A stretch of 64,000 nucleotides of DNA from Alphaproteobacteria bacterium (GCA_021775995.1 JAJFGS010000013.1:62001-126000); one strand, 5' to 3'. Shown: positions 10,089-19,598, numbered from the stretch's first letter. Numbers and translations: made by a program. Notes: a model not told the origin generated them from the letters alone.

Positions 10089-10801
10089 AAATTATTCAAA
10101 AAAATAGCCCCAATTTTGATGAGCGTAATGGTGAAGAAGTTACGTTTTTAATTCTACACTATACAGGGATGAAAACAGCCGATGAAGCTCTCGAGAGGCT
10201 TTGTTGTAAAGATGCGGAGGTCAGTAGTCATTATACTGTTGATGAAGAGGGTAAGGTTTACCAACATGTAGATGAAGTAAATCGGGCATGGCATGCAGGT
10301 ATATCCAGTTGGCAGGATCAGCTAAACATTAATAGCAAATCTATAGGGGTTGAAATTGTTAATCCTGGACACGAATTTGGGTATAGAGAGTTTACGGATG
10401 TACAAATAAATTCAGTAAAAAATATATCTTTAGAAATTTTAAAACGTCATAGTAATATTGAGCATGTGTTGGCACATTCAGATATTGCCCCCGATAGAAA
10501 GCAAGATCCTGGTGAATTGTTTCCTTGGAAAGATTTAGCCTTAAACGGTATTGGGATTTGGCCAGATGTATCCGACGAAGATATTATAAAGGGATCTTTG
10601 ATACAAGATATACCACAGAGTCTAAGAAGGATAGGTTATGAGGCATCTAAACCGAAAAACATGCTGATTGCTTTTCAACGCCATTACGTGCCTGAGGTCT
10701 TTGAAAAAGGAACAGAAGGTGTTGCTTGCAGTCTTACAAAGGGGCGCCTTTATGCTTTGCAGGCAGGACATTTGCTTTACCCGTCTCGTTATTCCGACTA
10801 A
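10085..10801 (+). CDS. N-acetylmuramoyl-L-alanine amidase (Amidase_2 / AmiD-like)
   Basis: This zinc amidase should cleave the bond between MurNAc and the peptide stem. Likely zinc ligands are H25 (LILHYTG), H131 (LAHSDIAPDRKQDPG) and D141; E90 (IGVEIVN) is a conserved active-site residue. The ATG at 10085 overlaps the stop of the transporter and is preferred over an in-frame ATG at 10040 inside it. Length is 238 residues. A C-terminal helical segment after about residue 175 (LRRIGYE, LIAFQRHY) resembles a peptidoglycan-binding module. No signal peptide is seen, so it may be cytosolic. The last codons and stop lie inside a family B repeat. Confidence 0.9.
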   Translation: MKIIQKNSPNFDERNGEEVTFLILHYTGMKTADEALERLCCKDAEVSSHYTVDEEGKVYQHVDEVNRAWHAGISSWQDQLNINSKSIGVEIVNPGHEFGYREFTDVQINSVKNISLEILKRHSNIEHVLAHSDIAPDRKQDPGELFPWKDLALNGIGIWPDVSDEDIIKGSLIQDIPQSLRRIGYEASKPKNMLIAFQRHYVPEVFEKGTEGVACSLTKGRLYALQAGHLLYPSRYSD

Positions 10802-10882
10802 GCCTGAATTTATTCGGGCGCATGGAGGAATCTTTGTTTTTTCGCTATAGATTGAAGATCCCTCGACTTCGCTCGGGATGAC
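10788..10882. repeat. Family B palindromic repeat, copy 1
   Basis: This 95-base element runs from GTTATTCCGACT to CTCGGGATGAC and contains GGAGGAATC and GATCCCTCGACTTCGCTC. It matches the reverse complement of 31678-31745 in its left end, middle and right end, but carries two extra insertions, one of which is a small hairpin (GCCTGAATTTATTCGGGC). Its left end overlaps the last four codons and the stop of the amidase gene. Confidence 0.8.
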
Positions 10883-10927
10883 ATTTTTCTTGTTTGATTT
10901 TTAATTTATAACTTGATACAACAAGCC

Positions 10928-11307
10928 TGTCAGAAGGCTGGATAACCGCGTGGATATAAGCAGCGTCCTCCCGTTTACGGGTATGACGGCTTTTAAAAAT
11001 GAGGAAAGTCCGGGCTTCACGAAAACATGGTGCTGGATAACGTCCAGGTGGCGCGAGCCAACGGAAAGTGCAACAGAAAGTAAACTACCTTATTTATAAG
11101 GAAAAGGTGAAAAGGTGCGGTAAGAGCGCACCGCTTGTGTGGCGACAGACAAGGCATTGTAAACCCCACCAGAAGCAAGACCAAATAGGAATGGCACATA
11201 GGCATGTTTTCTGCCTGTCATTCGGGTAGGTTGCTTGAGGTATTTGGTAACAAATATCCCAGATGAATGGTTATCTAAACAGAACCCGGCTTATAGGTCT
11301 TCTGACA
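10928..11307 (+). ncRNA. rnpB: RNase P RNA, bacterial type A
   Basis: This is the catalytic RNA that matures the 5' ends of tRNAs. Hallmarks occur in order: GAGGAAAGTCCGGGC near 11000, AACAGAAAGTAAACTACC, GGTAAGAGCGCACCG, GGCATTGTAAACCCCACC, AGCAAGACCAAATAGG, AGATGAATGGTTATC and ACAGAACCCGGCTTATAGG. The ends were set by helix P1: TGTCAGAAG at 10928 pairs with CTTCTGACA ending at 11307, followed by a T run. A -10-like TATAAC lies at 10907-10912. The 380-base length fits alphaproteobacteria. Confidence 0.96.
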
Positions 11308-11445
11308 ATTTTTTCTTCAATATTTTTCCTTCTACGTTGTCTTCTTCTCTCACGTATTATTATACGCTCGTTCATCATCCTAGTAGAAAGAAAAATATTT
11401 TTGAAAATTCCTTTGTAATGAAAATCATTTGGAAGATATAAAAAA

Positions 11446-11467
11446 CGCCCAGCTGTTTGGCTGGGCG
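11446..11467. terminator. Bidirectional rho-independent terminator
   Basis: A perfect 8-bp stem, CGCCCAGC with GCTGGGCG, closes a short loop. On the plus strand it is followed by ATCTTTTT. On the minus strand it is followed by TTTTTT. It can end plus-strand transcripts from rnpB and minus-strand transcripts of the small ORF at 11551-11643. Confidence 0.85.
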
Positions 11468-11550
11468 ATCTTTTTAATGTATTTTTCTTTTTTAGTTATA
11501 TTTATTTAGCAATTCCCTGTTCGTTATATGCATTATGCGCAAATACGATT

Positions 11551-11643
11551 TTATAATTCGTTAGACTTGAATGTTGAGTAAGCAATTGTACCAGCAAAAA
11601 GTCCGCCATTTACAGAAAGTGCCATTATTAATAATGCAGTCAT
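11551..11643 (-). CDS. Probable 30-residue single-span membrane peptide
   Basis: I do not recognise this peptide. Read from ATG at 11643, it starts MTALLIMALSVNGGLF, continues AGTIAYSTF and ends KSNEL. It is one hydrophobic helix with a short polar tail. Support for its being real comes from context. A strong ribosome-binding site (AAGGGG) lies 8 bases before the ATG. A TTGACA box is found 85 bases upstream. A hairpin sits in the leader, and the first thing downstream is a strong terminator. It lies in an otherwise gene-free stretch between rnpB and mraZ. No function is assigned. Confidence 0.5.
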   Translation of the reverse strand: MTALLIMALSVNGGLFAGTIAYSTFKSNEL

Positions 11644-11679
11644 AATGTTTTTCCCCTTACACAGATTAACTTTCTTTTA

Positions 11680-11697
11680 CACTTAATTTCTTAAGTG
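11680..11697 (-). promoter_or_regulatory. Leader hairpin of the small ORF
   Basis: On the minus strand the leader reads CACTTAA-GAAA-TTAAGTG, a perfect 7-bp stem with a GAAA tetraloop. It begins about where transcription from the adjacent promoter would start, so it would cap the 5' end of the mRNA and might stabilise it. Confidence 0.45.
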
Positions 11698-11704
11698 TCC
11701 GTAT

Positions 11705-11733
11705 GTTTAACATAATAAAAATAGGGTTGTCAA
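11705..11733 (-). promoter_or_regulatory. Candidate promoter of the small ORF
   Basis: On the minus strand an exact TTGACA (11733-11728) precedes a weak -10 region (TTAAAC, 11710-11705) by 17 bases. The -35 box is exact, but the -10 box matches consensus at only about three positions. Confidence 0.4.
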
Positions 11734-11955
11734 TATTTTTTTCAATAAAAACAGTAACTTAGAGAAAATTTTCACTTCAAAGGATGTTTTTAACCTTATG
11801 GAAACAAAAATGGCGGATTACTTAAGTTTCTTATTTGTAAATATTTTATGTTTTATGTCTATTTTTTGACGTTTTTTTGAAATAAATGTTCTTTTGGTAA
11901 AATAGCTGTGAATGAAGTCGGTCTTGATTCAATGGGGATTTGACCCTAAGCTTTA

Positions 11956-11990
11956 CCCATGATATCCCATATATATCCATGTTTTTCCAT
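11956..11990 (-). promoter_or_regulatory. Likely MraZ operator: four direct repeats with 10-bp period
   Basis: CCCAT, CCCAT, TCCAT and TCCAT start at 11956, 11966, 11976 and 11986, exactly 10 bases apart. On the minus strand these read ATGG(G/A) repeats separated by 5 bases. MraZ is known to bind tandem TGGG-type repeats with this spacing in the leader of its own gene, 5' of mraZ. The site lies about 90 bases before the mraZ ATG. The surrounding 11760-12078 stretch is A/T-rich leader; TTGAAA (11877-11882) and TAAAAT (11898-11903) are a possible but short-spaced (15 bases) promoter. Confidence 0.65.
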
Positions 11991-12078
11991 CGATGGGCGA
12001 ATTTGGAGCGCTTTTGACGGTTTTTATAAGTAATTCTTCGTTTCCAACCGTTTTTAATTATCAGGGGTCTTTGGCTGC

Positions 12079-12543
12079 ATGGCTTTGTTTCTATCAACGC
12101 ACGAAAATAAAATTGATAAAAAGGGGCGCGTTTCTGTGCCTGCTCCTTTTCGCGCGGAGTTGTCTGATGAATCCTTTCAGGGCGTTGTTTTGTTTAGATC
12201 AAATGTTCATTCATGCCTTGAAGGGTTTGCGTGGTCTTATATGCAAGAGATTGGCAAGCGTTTAGACGATTTTGATTTGTTTTCTGCAGAGCAAGACGAT
12301 CTGGCCACTTCCATTTTTGGTACGGCAGTTCAACTTTCTATGGATGGTGAGGGTCGTATTATTTTGCCGCAAGATTTAATCGGATTTGCATCATTGGAAG
12401 AAAAAGTTTCGTTTGTTGGTATGGGTGCAAAGTTTCAAATCTGGAGTCCCTCTGATTTCGAATCAAGACGTGAAACTGCGCGTCAAGCAGTACAATCCAA
12501 AGGCATGACAATTCCTAAAACGCATCAGGGGAGTGTTAAATGA
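12079..12543 (+). CDS. mraZ: Transcriptional regulator / division protein MraZ
   Basis: MraZ is the AbrB-fold DNA-binding protein that heads the dcw cluster and represses it. Two swapped-hairpin halves are visible: HENKIDKKGRVSVPAPFR near the N-terminus and MDGEGRIILPQDL in the middle. Length is 154 residues. The upstream repeats at 11956-11990 are its probable operator. The stop overlaps the rsmH start (ATGA), so both are coupled. Confidence 0.95.
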   Translation: MALFLSTHENKIDKKGRVSVPAPFRAELSDESFQGVVLFRSNVHSCLEGFAWSYMQEIGKRLDDFDLFSAEQDDLATSIFGTAVQLSMDGEGRIILPQDLIGFASLEEKVSFVGMGAKFQIWSPSDFESRRETARQAVQSKGMTIPKTHQGSVK

Positions 12544-13493
12544 ACCAGCATTACCCCGTTATGTTGAATGAGGTGTTGGAAGAAGTGAGTCCACAAGATG
12601 GTGAGGTTTATGTTGATGGCACTTTTGGTGCGGGTGGTTATACGCGTGCTTTTTTGAATTCTGCTGATTGTACGGTGATTGCGATTGATCGCGATCCGAA
12701 TGCCAAGGTTATGGCAGAAAAATTTGCAGAAGAATTTGGTGGGCGTTTTATTTTTGTACAGGGATGTTTTGGTGATGCTTTAGAGCTTGTGAATGCCGCA
12801 GGGTTTAAAAAAATAGACGGGTTTGTTCTGGACGTTGGCGTTTCGTCAATGCAGATAGATCAAGCGCAACGAGGTTTTTCATTTCGTTTTGATGGGCCGT
12901 TAGATATGCGTATGGGTCAGAGTGGTATGACAGCTGCAGATATAGTTAATGATACAGAAGAAGAGGCTTTGGCAAACTTAATATATAAATATGGCGAGGA
13001 ACGTCTGTCACGCCGTGTTGCAAAAAGAATAGTCTCAGCTCGTATGGAAAAACGTATAGAGACGACTTTTGAATTGGCAGATATTGTGCGTCAAGCTGTA
13101 CCACGCTCTCCAAAAGATAAAATTGATCCAGCAACAAGAACGTTTCAGGCATTGCGTATTGCTGTAAATGATGAATTAGAAGAGTTAAAAAGAGCCTTAA
13201 AGGCGGCAGAAAATCTTTTAAAAGAGAGCGGCCGCTTGGTGGTGGTTTCTTTCCATTCGTTGGAGGATGGTATTGTAAAGGCGTTTTTATTTGAGCGTTC
13301 TGGTCGTCAGGTTAATGTATCGCGGCATATGCCTTCAAAAACAACACAAGAAAAACCACCTAGTTTTATTTTGAAAAGGCGAAAATCTATAGAGGCGAGT
13401 GTTGAAGAGGTTAAAGACAACCTGCGTTCAAGGTCGGCGAAATTACGGGTTGCTGTGCGCACTGAATGTGAGCCATGGGAGGGTGCGATTTAA
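12540..13493 (+). CDS. rsmH: 16S rRNA (cytosine-1402-N4) methyltransferase
   Basis: RsmH (MraW) methylates C1402 of 16S rRNA with S-adenosylmethionine. Motifs include HYPVMLNEV at the start, the AdoMet loop DGTFGAGGYTRAFL, FVLDVGVSSMQ, RGFSFRFDGPLDMRM and SFHSLEDGIVK. Length is 317 residues. It lies second in the dcw cluster, and its TAA shares one base with the ftsL ATG. Confidence 0.97.
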   Translation: MNQHYPVMLNEVLEEVSPQDGEVYVDGTFGAGGYTRAFLNSADCTVIAIDRDPNAKVMAEKFAEEFGGRFIFVQGCFGDALELVNAAGFKKIDGFVLDVGVSSMQIDQAQRGFSFRFDGPLDMRMGQSGMTAADIVNDTEEEALANLIYKYGEERLSRRVAKRIVSARMEKRIETTFELADIVRQAVPRSPKDKIDPATRTFQALRIAVNDELEELKRALKAAENLLKESGRLVVVSFHSLEDGIVKAFLFERSGRQVNVSRHMPSKTTQEKPPSFILKRRKSIEASVEEVKDNLRSRSAKLRVAVRTECEPWEGAI

Positions 13494-13912
13494 TGTTTCG
13501 CTTTTCTGGAATTTTGTGTTTAGCGATAGCGGTTTTGTCGGGCGGATTACTGTTCAAAACCAGCCAATCTGTGCAGCGTGCAGAACAAGCATTATTTCAA
13601 GTCAATAGTAAGGTTGAAGTTGAAAGGGAATCTTTAAGAATTTTAACAGCAGAATGGGATTATTTAAACAGGCCAGAACGATTAGAAAAACTAACATTAC
13701 AAAATCTTGGTATGGATGAAGTGGGCACAGAAAAAACTAATTTTATTGAGGGGGATGGTAGTGTTCCTGAGCCTGCTATTCCAGTTATTCCGCAAGTTAA
13801 ACCTCAATATATTTCAATTCAAGGTCAGGGCTCTTTGGCAAAGGTTGAGGAAAAAACTATTCAAAATACAGAAAATCAAAATTTTAGTGAAATTGTAGGG
13901 GGGCAGGAATGA
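13493..13912 (+). CDS. ftsL: Cell division protein FtsL
   Basis: FtsL is a small bitopic protein that forms a coiled coil with FtsB and activates FtsWI at the septum. It shows a short cytoplasmic start, one membrane helix (GILCLAIAVLSGGLLF), a periplasmic helix rich in charged heptads, and the family end motif YLNRPERLEKL...LGM. The ATG at 13493 overlaps the rsmH stop and is preferred to an in-frame ATG at 13475 that lies inside rsmH. Length is 139 residues. A Pro/Gln-rich tail extends past the usual domain. Confidence 0.9.
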   Translation: MFRFSGILCLAIAVLSGGLLFKTSQSVQRAEQALFQVNSKVEVERESLRILTAEWDYLNRPERLEKLTLQNLGMDEVGTEKTNFIEGDGSVPEPAIPVIPQVKPQYISIQGQGSLAKVEEKTIQNTENQNFSEIVGGQE

Positions 13913-15639
13913 AGCCTTTTTATAAAAAACGTATATTTATTACTGGAACGCAGCAAACAAATTTAGAGCAAGCGCGTGGGCGACTTATTTTAATAGGTAT
14001 ATTTTTTATGGTGGCGTATGTGCTTGTGGTGGCACGTGCGGCAGATTTATCAATTATTCAAAGTTTTTCAAATAACATAAATGAAGAAAGTATTTATAAT
14101 GGTTCTACTATAAAAAAAGATTTTAAGGTAAGGGCAGATATTGTAGATCGTAATGGCGTTATATTGGCGCGCTCTTTAAAAACATCTTCTTTATTTGCTG
14201 ATGCAGTTTTGGTGCGTGATCCTGTTATGGTCACTAAAGATTTGCAGAAAATTTTTCCTAGCCTACCTTATGGTCCAACTTTACAAAAACTGCAAAGTCA
14301 AAAACGTTTTGTATGGCTTAAAAGAAATATCACTCCTGAAGAACAATCAAAAATTCTTTATTTGGGGCATCCTGGTTTAGATTTTAAAGAGGAAATGAAT
14401 CGTGTGTATCCGCAGGGTGCTTTAGCTGCTCATTTGGTTGGCGCAAATGGTATTGATGGGCAAGGTCTTGCGGGTCTTGAAAGTAGTTTTGATGGTCTTT
14501 TGTCTAAAAGTAATAAACCTTTAGAATTAACTTTGGATGTGCGTTTGCAGCATGTTTTAAAGCGTGAGATTTTAACGACTATAAATAAATTTAAGGCTAA
14601 AGGCGGTGCGGGTATTGTTATGGATGTTGAAACAGGAGAGGTTTTGGCTGCTGTTTCTTTGCCTGATTATGATCCGTACAATTTCAAAAATGTAAAAGAT
14701 AATCAGAAGTTTAATAGGTTTAGCCAAGGTGTTTATGAGTTAGGATCGGCTTTTAAAGTTTTTTCTACAGCTGCTATGCTGGAAAAAACAAATTCAAATA
14801 TGGGGCAGAGTTTTGATGTTCGTGAGCCGATAACAATTGGGCGTTTTAAAATTCGCGACTACCATCCAGAAAAACGAAGGTTAAGTCTTCCTGAGGTGTT
14901 TATTCATTCATCCAATATAGGATCTGCGATGATGGGCCGTTCTGTTGGAACGGATGATCTCAAGGATTTTTATGAAGATATTGGGCTTCTTAGTGCTCCT
15001 GATTTTGAAATATCGGAAGTTGGGAACCCCTTGATTCCAAATCCTTGGAATGAGGTTAGTACATTAACCGCATCATTTGGACACGGTATTGCTGTATCGC
15101 CTTTACAACTTATTAGCGCAACATCGTCTATTGTAAATGGTGGTGTTTTGGTAAAACCAAAAATTATAAAATCTCTTGAGGTAAAGAAACGAAAAGAAGC
15201 GGCATTTAGGGTGGTTTCTCCAGAAACATCACATAGAATGCGTCAGCTTTTAAGGCTTGTTGTAACACAAGGTACTGGGTCAAAAGCTGATGTGTCTGGT
15301 TATATTGTTGGGGGAAAAACAGGGACTGCAGAAAAGCCTGGACGTGGAGGGTATGATCGGGAAAAATTAATATCTTCCTTCATAGGTGTTTTTCCAATGG
15401 ATAAGCCGCAATATGCTGTCTTTGTCATGGTTGATGAACCGCAAGGTACAAAGGCAACTTATGGCTACGCAACAGGTGGATGGGTTGGGGCACCAACAGT
15501 TCAACGTATTATTTCTTCTATGGTATCAATTTTAAATATTCCTCCTTCAGGGGAAAAACAAAAATTTGAAGGAAGTTTAATGCGGTATGTAAAAACAAAA
15601 GAGCAGTTAATAGGGGAGCAGAAGATTGCAACTCACTGA
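13909..15639 (+). CDS. ftsI: Septal peptidoglycan transpeptidase FtsI (PBP3)
   Basis: FtsI cross-links peptidoglycan at the division site. It has one N-terminal membrane helix (about residues 24-42), a pedestal domain and a transpeptidase domain. The active-site SxxK is S-A-F-K with S280, the second motif is SSN in IHSSNIGSAMM, and the third is KTG in GGKTGTAEKP. Length is 576 residues. It starts within the ftsL stop (ATGA), and its 3' end overlaps murE by 14 bases. Confidence 0.96.
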   Translation: MKPFYKKRIFITGTQQTNLEQARGRLILIGIFFMVAYVLVVARAADLSIIQSFSNNINEESIYNGSTIKKDFKVRADIVDRNGVILARSLKTSSLFADAVLVRDPVMVTKDLQKIFPSLPYGPTLQKLQSQKRFVWLKRNITPEEQSKILYLGHPGLDFKEEMNRVYPQGALAAHLVGANGIDGQGLAGLESSFDGLLSKSNKPLELTLDVRLQHVLKREILTTINKFKAKGGAGIVMDVETGEVLAAVSLPDYDPYNFKNVKDNQKFNRFSQGVYELGSAFKVFSTAAMLEKTNSNMGQSFDVREPITIGRFKIRDYHPEKRRLSLPEVFIHSSNIGSAMMGRSVGTDDLKDFYEDIGLLSAPDFEISEVGNPLIPNPWNEVSTLTASFGHGIAVSPLQLISATSSIVNGGVLVKPKIIKSLEVKKRKEAAFRVVSPETSHRMRQLLRLVVTQGTGSKADVSGYIVGGKTGTAEKPGRGGYDREKLISSFIGVFPMDKPQYAVFVMVDEPQGTKATYGYATGGWVGAPTVQRIISSMVSILNIPPSGEKQKFEGSLMRYVKTKEQLIGEQKIATH

Positions 15640-17071
15640 TTTATTGAATAATGAAAAGGATTTACCTATTGAAGGCGTAACATCTGATAGTCGTCAGGTG
15701 AAATCTGGATTTTTATTTGCTGCACTACCAGGAAATAAGGTTCAAGGGACAAAATTTATTGAAGATGCTATTAATCATGGGGCTAGAATAATTTTGGCGG
15801 AGACTGGAACAAAGTTTCCAGAAAATATTGCCAATGATATCGTTCTGATTGAAGATAAAAACCCGCGTCAGGCATTTGCAAAAATCACAGCAAAATTTTA
15901 TAAATTGCAGCCAGAGAACATCGTTGCTGTTACGGGGACAAGTGGAAAAACATCAACCGCCTCTTTTGTACAACAACTTTGGCATTTATCAGGAATTACT
16001 AAATGCGCTTCCCTCGGAACGTTAGGCGTCCGTGGTCCTGGAATAAACCGTTATGGTAGTTTGACAACACCAGATACACAAAGTTTGCATGCGGAAATAG
16101 CTGATTTGGCAGCAGCGGGTATTCATCATTTGGCGATGGAGGCATCTAGCCATGGTTTGGATCAATACCGTCTTGACGGTGTGAAGATAAAAGCAGCAGC
16201 TTATACAAATTTATCGCGTGACCATTTAGATTACCACAAAGATATGAACGAGTATTTTGAAGCAAAATCTCGGCTTTTTTCAGAGGTTATGCAGAAAGAA
16301 GGCGTGGCTGTTATTAATGCGGATGATGAATATTGTGCTCAATTAATAAAAATATGTGAGGTAGCGGGGCATAAAATTATTAGTTTTGGATTGAGTGGTG
16401 AGGATATAAAATTAATCAATCGTATTTCTAAACCAGACGGCCAAGAAATTGAAATTTCTGTTGAAGATAAGATATATAAACTAACCCTTCCGTTGGTTGG
16501 TGAATTTCAAGTTATGAATGCTTTGTGCGCGCTTGGTTTGGTTTTATCACAAGACAATAATCCAGAAAAATATATCCCCTTATTAGGACAATTAAGAGGT
16601 GTTCCAGGAAGGTTGCAACTTGTTAGTGGTCATCCAAAAGGTGCGGTTTATGTTGATTACGCTCATAAGCCAGCGGCATTGGAGGCGGTATTGAAAACGT
16701 TAAGGCCGCATACGCAAGGACAATTGATATGTCTTTTTGGTTGTGGTGGAAATCGTGATCCTGGCAAGCGTGCCATGATGGGAAAAATTTCATTAGAGCT
16801 TGCCGATCAAACAATTGTTACGGATGACAACCCACGTTATGAAGATGCGGCAAAAATTAGATCTGAAATTTTAAAGTCTATTCCCAATGCTAAAGAAATC
16901 GCTGATCGTTCTGAGGCCATCAATTATGGAGTGTCTCATTTGAATGAGGGTGATGTTTTGGTTGTTGCAGGTAAAGGACATGAAAAAGGACAAATTGTAG
17001 GTGAGGTTGTCCATGTGTTTGATGATGTTGAAGAAGTTAAAAAGTCTATAGGGAAAGTTGAATCTAAATGA
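15626..17071 (+). CDS. murE: UDP-MurNAc-L-Ala-D-Glu:meso-diaminopimelate ligase
   Basis: MurE adds the third residue of the peptide stem with ATP. The P-loop is GTSGKTSTASF (about residue 110). The motif DNPR in TDDNPRYED marks a meso-diaminopimelate-adding enzyme rather than a lysine-adding one. The start is a TTG at 15626, chosen because GGGGAG lies 7 bases upstream and no ATG fits. Length is 481 residues. It overlaps ftsI by 14 bases and murF by 4. Confidence 0.96.
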   Translation: MQLTDLLNNEKDLPIEGVTSDSRQVKSGFLFAALPGNKVQGTKFIEDAINHGARIILAETGTKFPENIANDIVLIEDKNPRQAFAKITAKFYKLQPENIVAVTGTSGKTSTASFVQQLWHLSGITKCASLGTLGVRGPGINRYGSLTTPDTQSLHAEIADLAAAGIHHLAMEASSHGLDQYRLDGVKIKAAAYTNLSRDHLDYHKDMNEYFEAKSRLFSEVMQKEGVAVINADDEYCAQLIKICEVAGHKIISFGLSGEDIKLINRISKPDGQEIEISVEDKIYKLTLPLVGEFQVMNALCALGLVLSQDNNPEKYIPLLGQLRGVPGRLQLVSGHPKGAVYVDYAHKPAALEAVLKTLRPHTQGQLICLFGCGGNRDPGKRAMMGKISLELADQTIVTDDNPRYEDAAKIRSEILKSIPNAKEIADRSEAINYGVSHLNEGDVLVVAGKGHEKGQIVGEVVHVFDDVEEVKKSIGKVESK

Positions 17072-18501
17072 GTAAATCTAATGCAGTCTGGACAGCTATT
17101 GATGTTATAAAAGTAACAGGTGGTACTTGCAGTTCTAATCAATGGAGCGCAAGCGGTATTTCTATCGATACAAGAACTTTACAAAAAGGCGATTTGTTTG
17201 TTGCGTTGGTTGGTGAGAATGCTGATGGGCATGACTATGTGAAAGTTGCTATAGATGCGGGTGCCTGTGCGGCAATTGTAACAAAACAAGTGTTAGGCGT
17301 GGATGAAGATAAGCTTTTGATTGTTACAGATACATTAAAAGCAATGGAAGATTTGGGAAAATCTGCAAGAGCGCGCACAGCTGCAAAAATTATAGGTATT
17401 ACGGGTAGTGTTGGAAAGACAGGTACAAAAGAAATGTTGGCAGCTTCTTTAGGGGGGCAAGGGCAAACGCATGCCAGTATAAAAAGTTATAATAATCATT
17501 GGGGTGTTCCGTTAAGTTTGTCAGGGATGCATGCTGGAACTGATTTTGGTATATTTGAAATGGGGATGAATCATCCGAATGAAATTACACCTTTATCTAA
17601 AATGGTGAAGCCAAATATCGCCATTATTACAACAATAGCACCAGTTCATATTGAACATTTTTCTGATGGGTTAGAGGGTATTATTGCGGCGAAAGCGGAA
17701 ATATTCGATGGAATGGATGAGGGGGCAGAGGTTGTCTTAAATCATGATCTAGATAGCTTTGAGATTTTGAAAGAGATGGCTGTTGCTAGGGGTTTAAAAG
17801 TTTACAGTTTTGGCGAGGACAAAGAGGCCAATGCAAAAATTATTGATTGTTTAGAGGCGGCCAATGGTTCGCGTGTCAAAGCAGAAATAATGGGTGAAGA
17901 GATAAGTTTTAATCTTCAAATTGCTGGCCGTCACATAGCTTGTAATGCATTAGCTGTATTGTTGACTGTTAAGTTGGCGGGAGCCGATATTACTAAGGCT
18001 GCAAAATCTTTGGCGCAACAAGAACCAATCGTTGGACGAGGGAAGCGTGAATTTATTCAAACCAGTGAAAAAGATAATCCTATTACATTGATTGATGAAA
18101 GTTATAATGCATCGCCCTTGGCTATGAATGCGGCCTTCAAGGTTTTGGCTTTGGTTGATCCTGGTCGTGGGGGGCGGCGTATCGCTGTTTTGGGCGATAT
18201 GTTAGAGCTTGGTCCAGATAGTGGAAAGATGCATAAAGATTTAGCATTGCCTATAAAAGCTTGTAATGTTGATCTTGTTTATACATGTGGTAAAAATATG
18301 CGTAAATTATATGAAGAGCTTCCAGCAAATCAACGAGGTGTTCATAAAGATACTAGTCACGATCTAGCACAAATTGTTCCTGATGTTTTAGTGCCTGGGG
18401 ATGTTGTTATGGTGAAGGGGTCATTGGGAAGCAAGATGGGACTGGTTGTTGAAGCATTGCGTTCTTTACCAAATAAATTAACCGTTAAGAAAAAGGTTTA
18501 A
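17068..18501 (+). CDS. murF: UDP-MurNAc-tripeptide:D-Ala-D-Ala ligase
   Basis: MurF finishes the cytoplasmic pentapeptide precursor by adding D-Ala-D-Ala, the product of Ddl encoded further on. Visible motifs are the P-loop [15 protein letters not shown], the [10 protein letters not shown] segment, GMNHPNEI and [14 protein letters not shown]. Length is 477 residues. The ATG overlaps the murE stop. Confidence 0.96.
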   Translation: MSKSNAVWTAIDVIKVTGGTCSSNQWSASGISIDTRTLQKGDLFVALVGENADGHDYVKVAIDAGACAAIVTKQVLGVDEDKLLIVTDTLKAMEDLGKSARARTAAKIIGITGSVGKTGTKEMLAASLGGQGQTHASIKSYNNHWGVPLSLSGMHAGTDFGIFEMGMNHPNEITPLSKMVKPNIAIITTIAPVHIEHFSDGLEGIIAAKAEIFDGMDEGAEVVLNHDLDSFEILKEMAVARGLKVYSFGEDKEANAKIIDCLEAANGSRVKAEIMGEEISFNLQIAGRHIACNALAVLLTVKLAGADITKAAKSLAQQEPIVGRGKREFIQTSEKDNPITLIDESYNASPLAMNAAFKVLALVDPGRGGRRIAVLGDMLELGPDSGKMHKDLALPIKACNVDLVYTCGKNMRKLYEELPANQRGVHKDTSHDLAQIVPDVLVPGDVVMVKGSLGSKMGLVVEALRSLPNKLTVKKKV

Positions 18502-18506
18502 ATAAT

Positions 18507-19592
18507 ATGCTGTATCACCTTCTTTATTCTTTGGCCGATGATTTTGCAATATTCAATTTATTTAGATATATAACATTTCGTACAGGTGGTGCGATTATGA
18601 CGGCGTTGATTATAGGATTTGTTATTGGCCCAGCAATGATTAAGTGGCTTAAAAAGAAACAAAAAGAAGGACAACCTATACGCGCTGATGGTCCAGAGGG
18701 GCACTTTAAAAAAGCTGGTACACCAACAATGGGTGGTTTGATGATTTTAATATCATCGGGAATATCAGTTTTACTTTGGGCAGATTTAACCAATCCTTAT
18801 GTCTGGATTATAGGAAGTGTTATTTTAGGGTTTGGGCTAATTGGTGCGGTAGACGATTATACAAAATTAACGAAAAGATCACATAAAGGCATATCGGCAA
18901 AAGTGAGGTTGCTTTTAGAATTTAGTTTTGCCTTTTTAGCGGTTGCCGCATACATAAATTTTACAACAACAGAGGTGGCAACAGGATTATCCATTCCTTT
19001 TGTGAAGAATTATCTTCTACCTCTAGGGATTCTATCTATGCCGTTTGGTATGCTGGTTATTGTGGGATCCTCTAATGCTGTTAATTTAACAGATGGACTT
19101 GATGGATTGGCAATTGTACCTGTTATGATTGCAGCAGCGTGTTTTGGTCTTATCAGTTATTTAGTTGGTAACGCTATTTTTTCAGATTATTTGGGAATTC
19201 AGTTTATTGCAGGAACAGGAGAATTGGCTATTATATGCGGTGCGTTAATCGGTGCGGGTATGGGATTTTTGTGGTTTAATGCGCCACCAGCCATGGTTTT
19301 TATGGGGGATACTGGCTCTTTATCAATGGGAGCCGGGTTAGGTGCGATGGCGGTTGTGGTAAAACATGAATTAGTTTTGGCAATTATTGGTGGGCTTTTT
19401 GTTTTTGAAACATTATCTGTGGTTATACAAGTTGTGTCATTTAAATTAACAGGTAAGCGTGTGTTTAAAATGGCACCTATTCACCATCATTTTGAAAAGA
19501 AAGGGTGGTCAGAACCGACGGTTGTTGTTCGTTTCTGGATTATTGCTGTTATACTGGCGTTGGTTGGGCTCTCAACATTGAAATTAAGATAA
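18507..19592 (+). CDS. mraY: Phospho-MurNAc-pentapeptide transferase (lipid I synthase)
   Basis: MraY transfers phospho-MurNAc-pentapeptide to undecaprenyl phosphate in the inner membrane. It has about ten membrane helices. Family motifs are [36 protein letters not shown] and [11 protein letters not shown], which include the catalytic Asp residues and the His motif. Length is 361 residues. AAAAAGG from the end of murF serves as its ribosome-binding site. Confidence 0.97.
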   Translation: MLYHLLYSLADDFAIFNLFRYITFRTGGAIMTALIIGFVIGPAMIKWLKKKQKEGQPIRADGPEGHFKKAGTPTMGGLMILISSGISVLLWADLTNPYVWIIGSVILGFGLIGAVDDYTKLTKRSHKGISAKVRLLLEFSFAFLAVAAYINFTTTEVATGLSIPFVKNYLLPLGILSMPFGMLVIVGSSNAVNLTDGLDGLAIVPVMIAAACFGLISYLVGNAIFSDYLGIQFIAGTGELAIICGALIGAGMGFLWFNAPPAMVFMGDTGSLSMGAGLGAMAVVVKHELVLAIIGGLFVFETLSVVIQVVSFKLTGKRVFKMAPIHHHFEKKGWSEPTVVVRFWIIAVILALVGLSTLKLR

Positions 19593-19598
19593 GTCAGC

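Noticed and set aside
11235-11441. Plus-strand open frame of 68 codons
   Set aside because: Its first part lies inside the conserved 3' domain of RNase P RNA, so it is not a gene.
11846-12097. Minus-strand open frame over the mraZ leader
   Set aside because: It covers the operator repeats and the mraZ start, and its product resembles nothing known.
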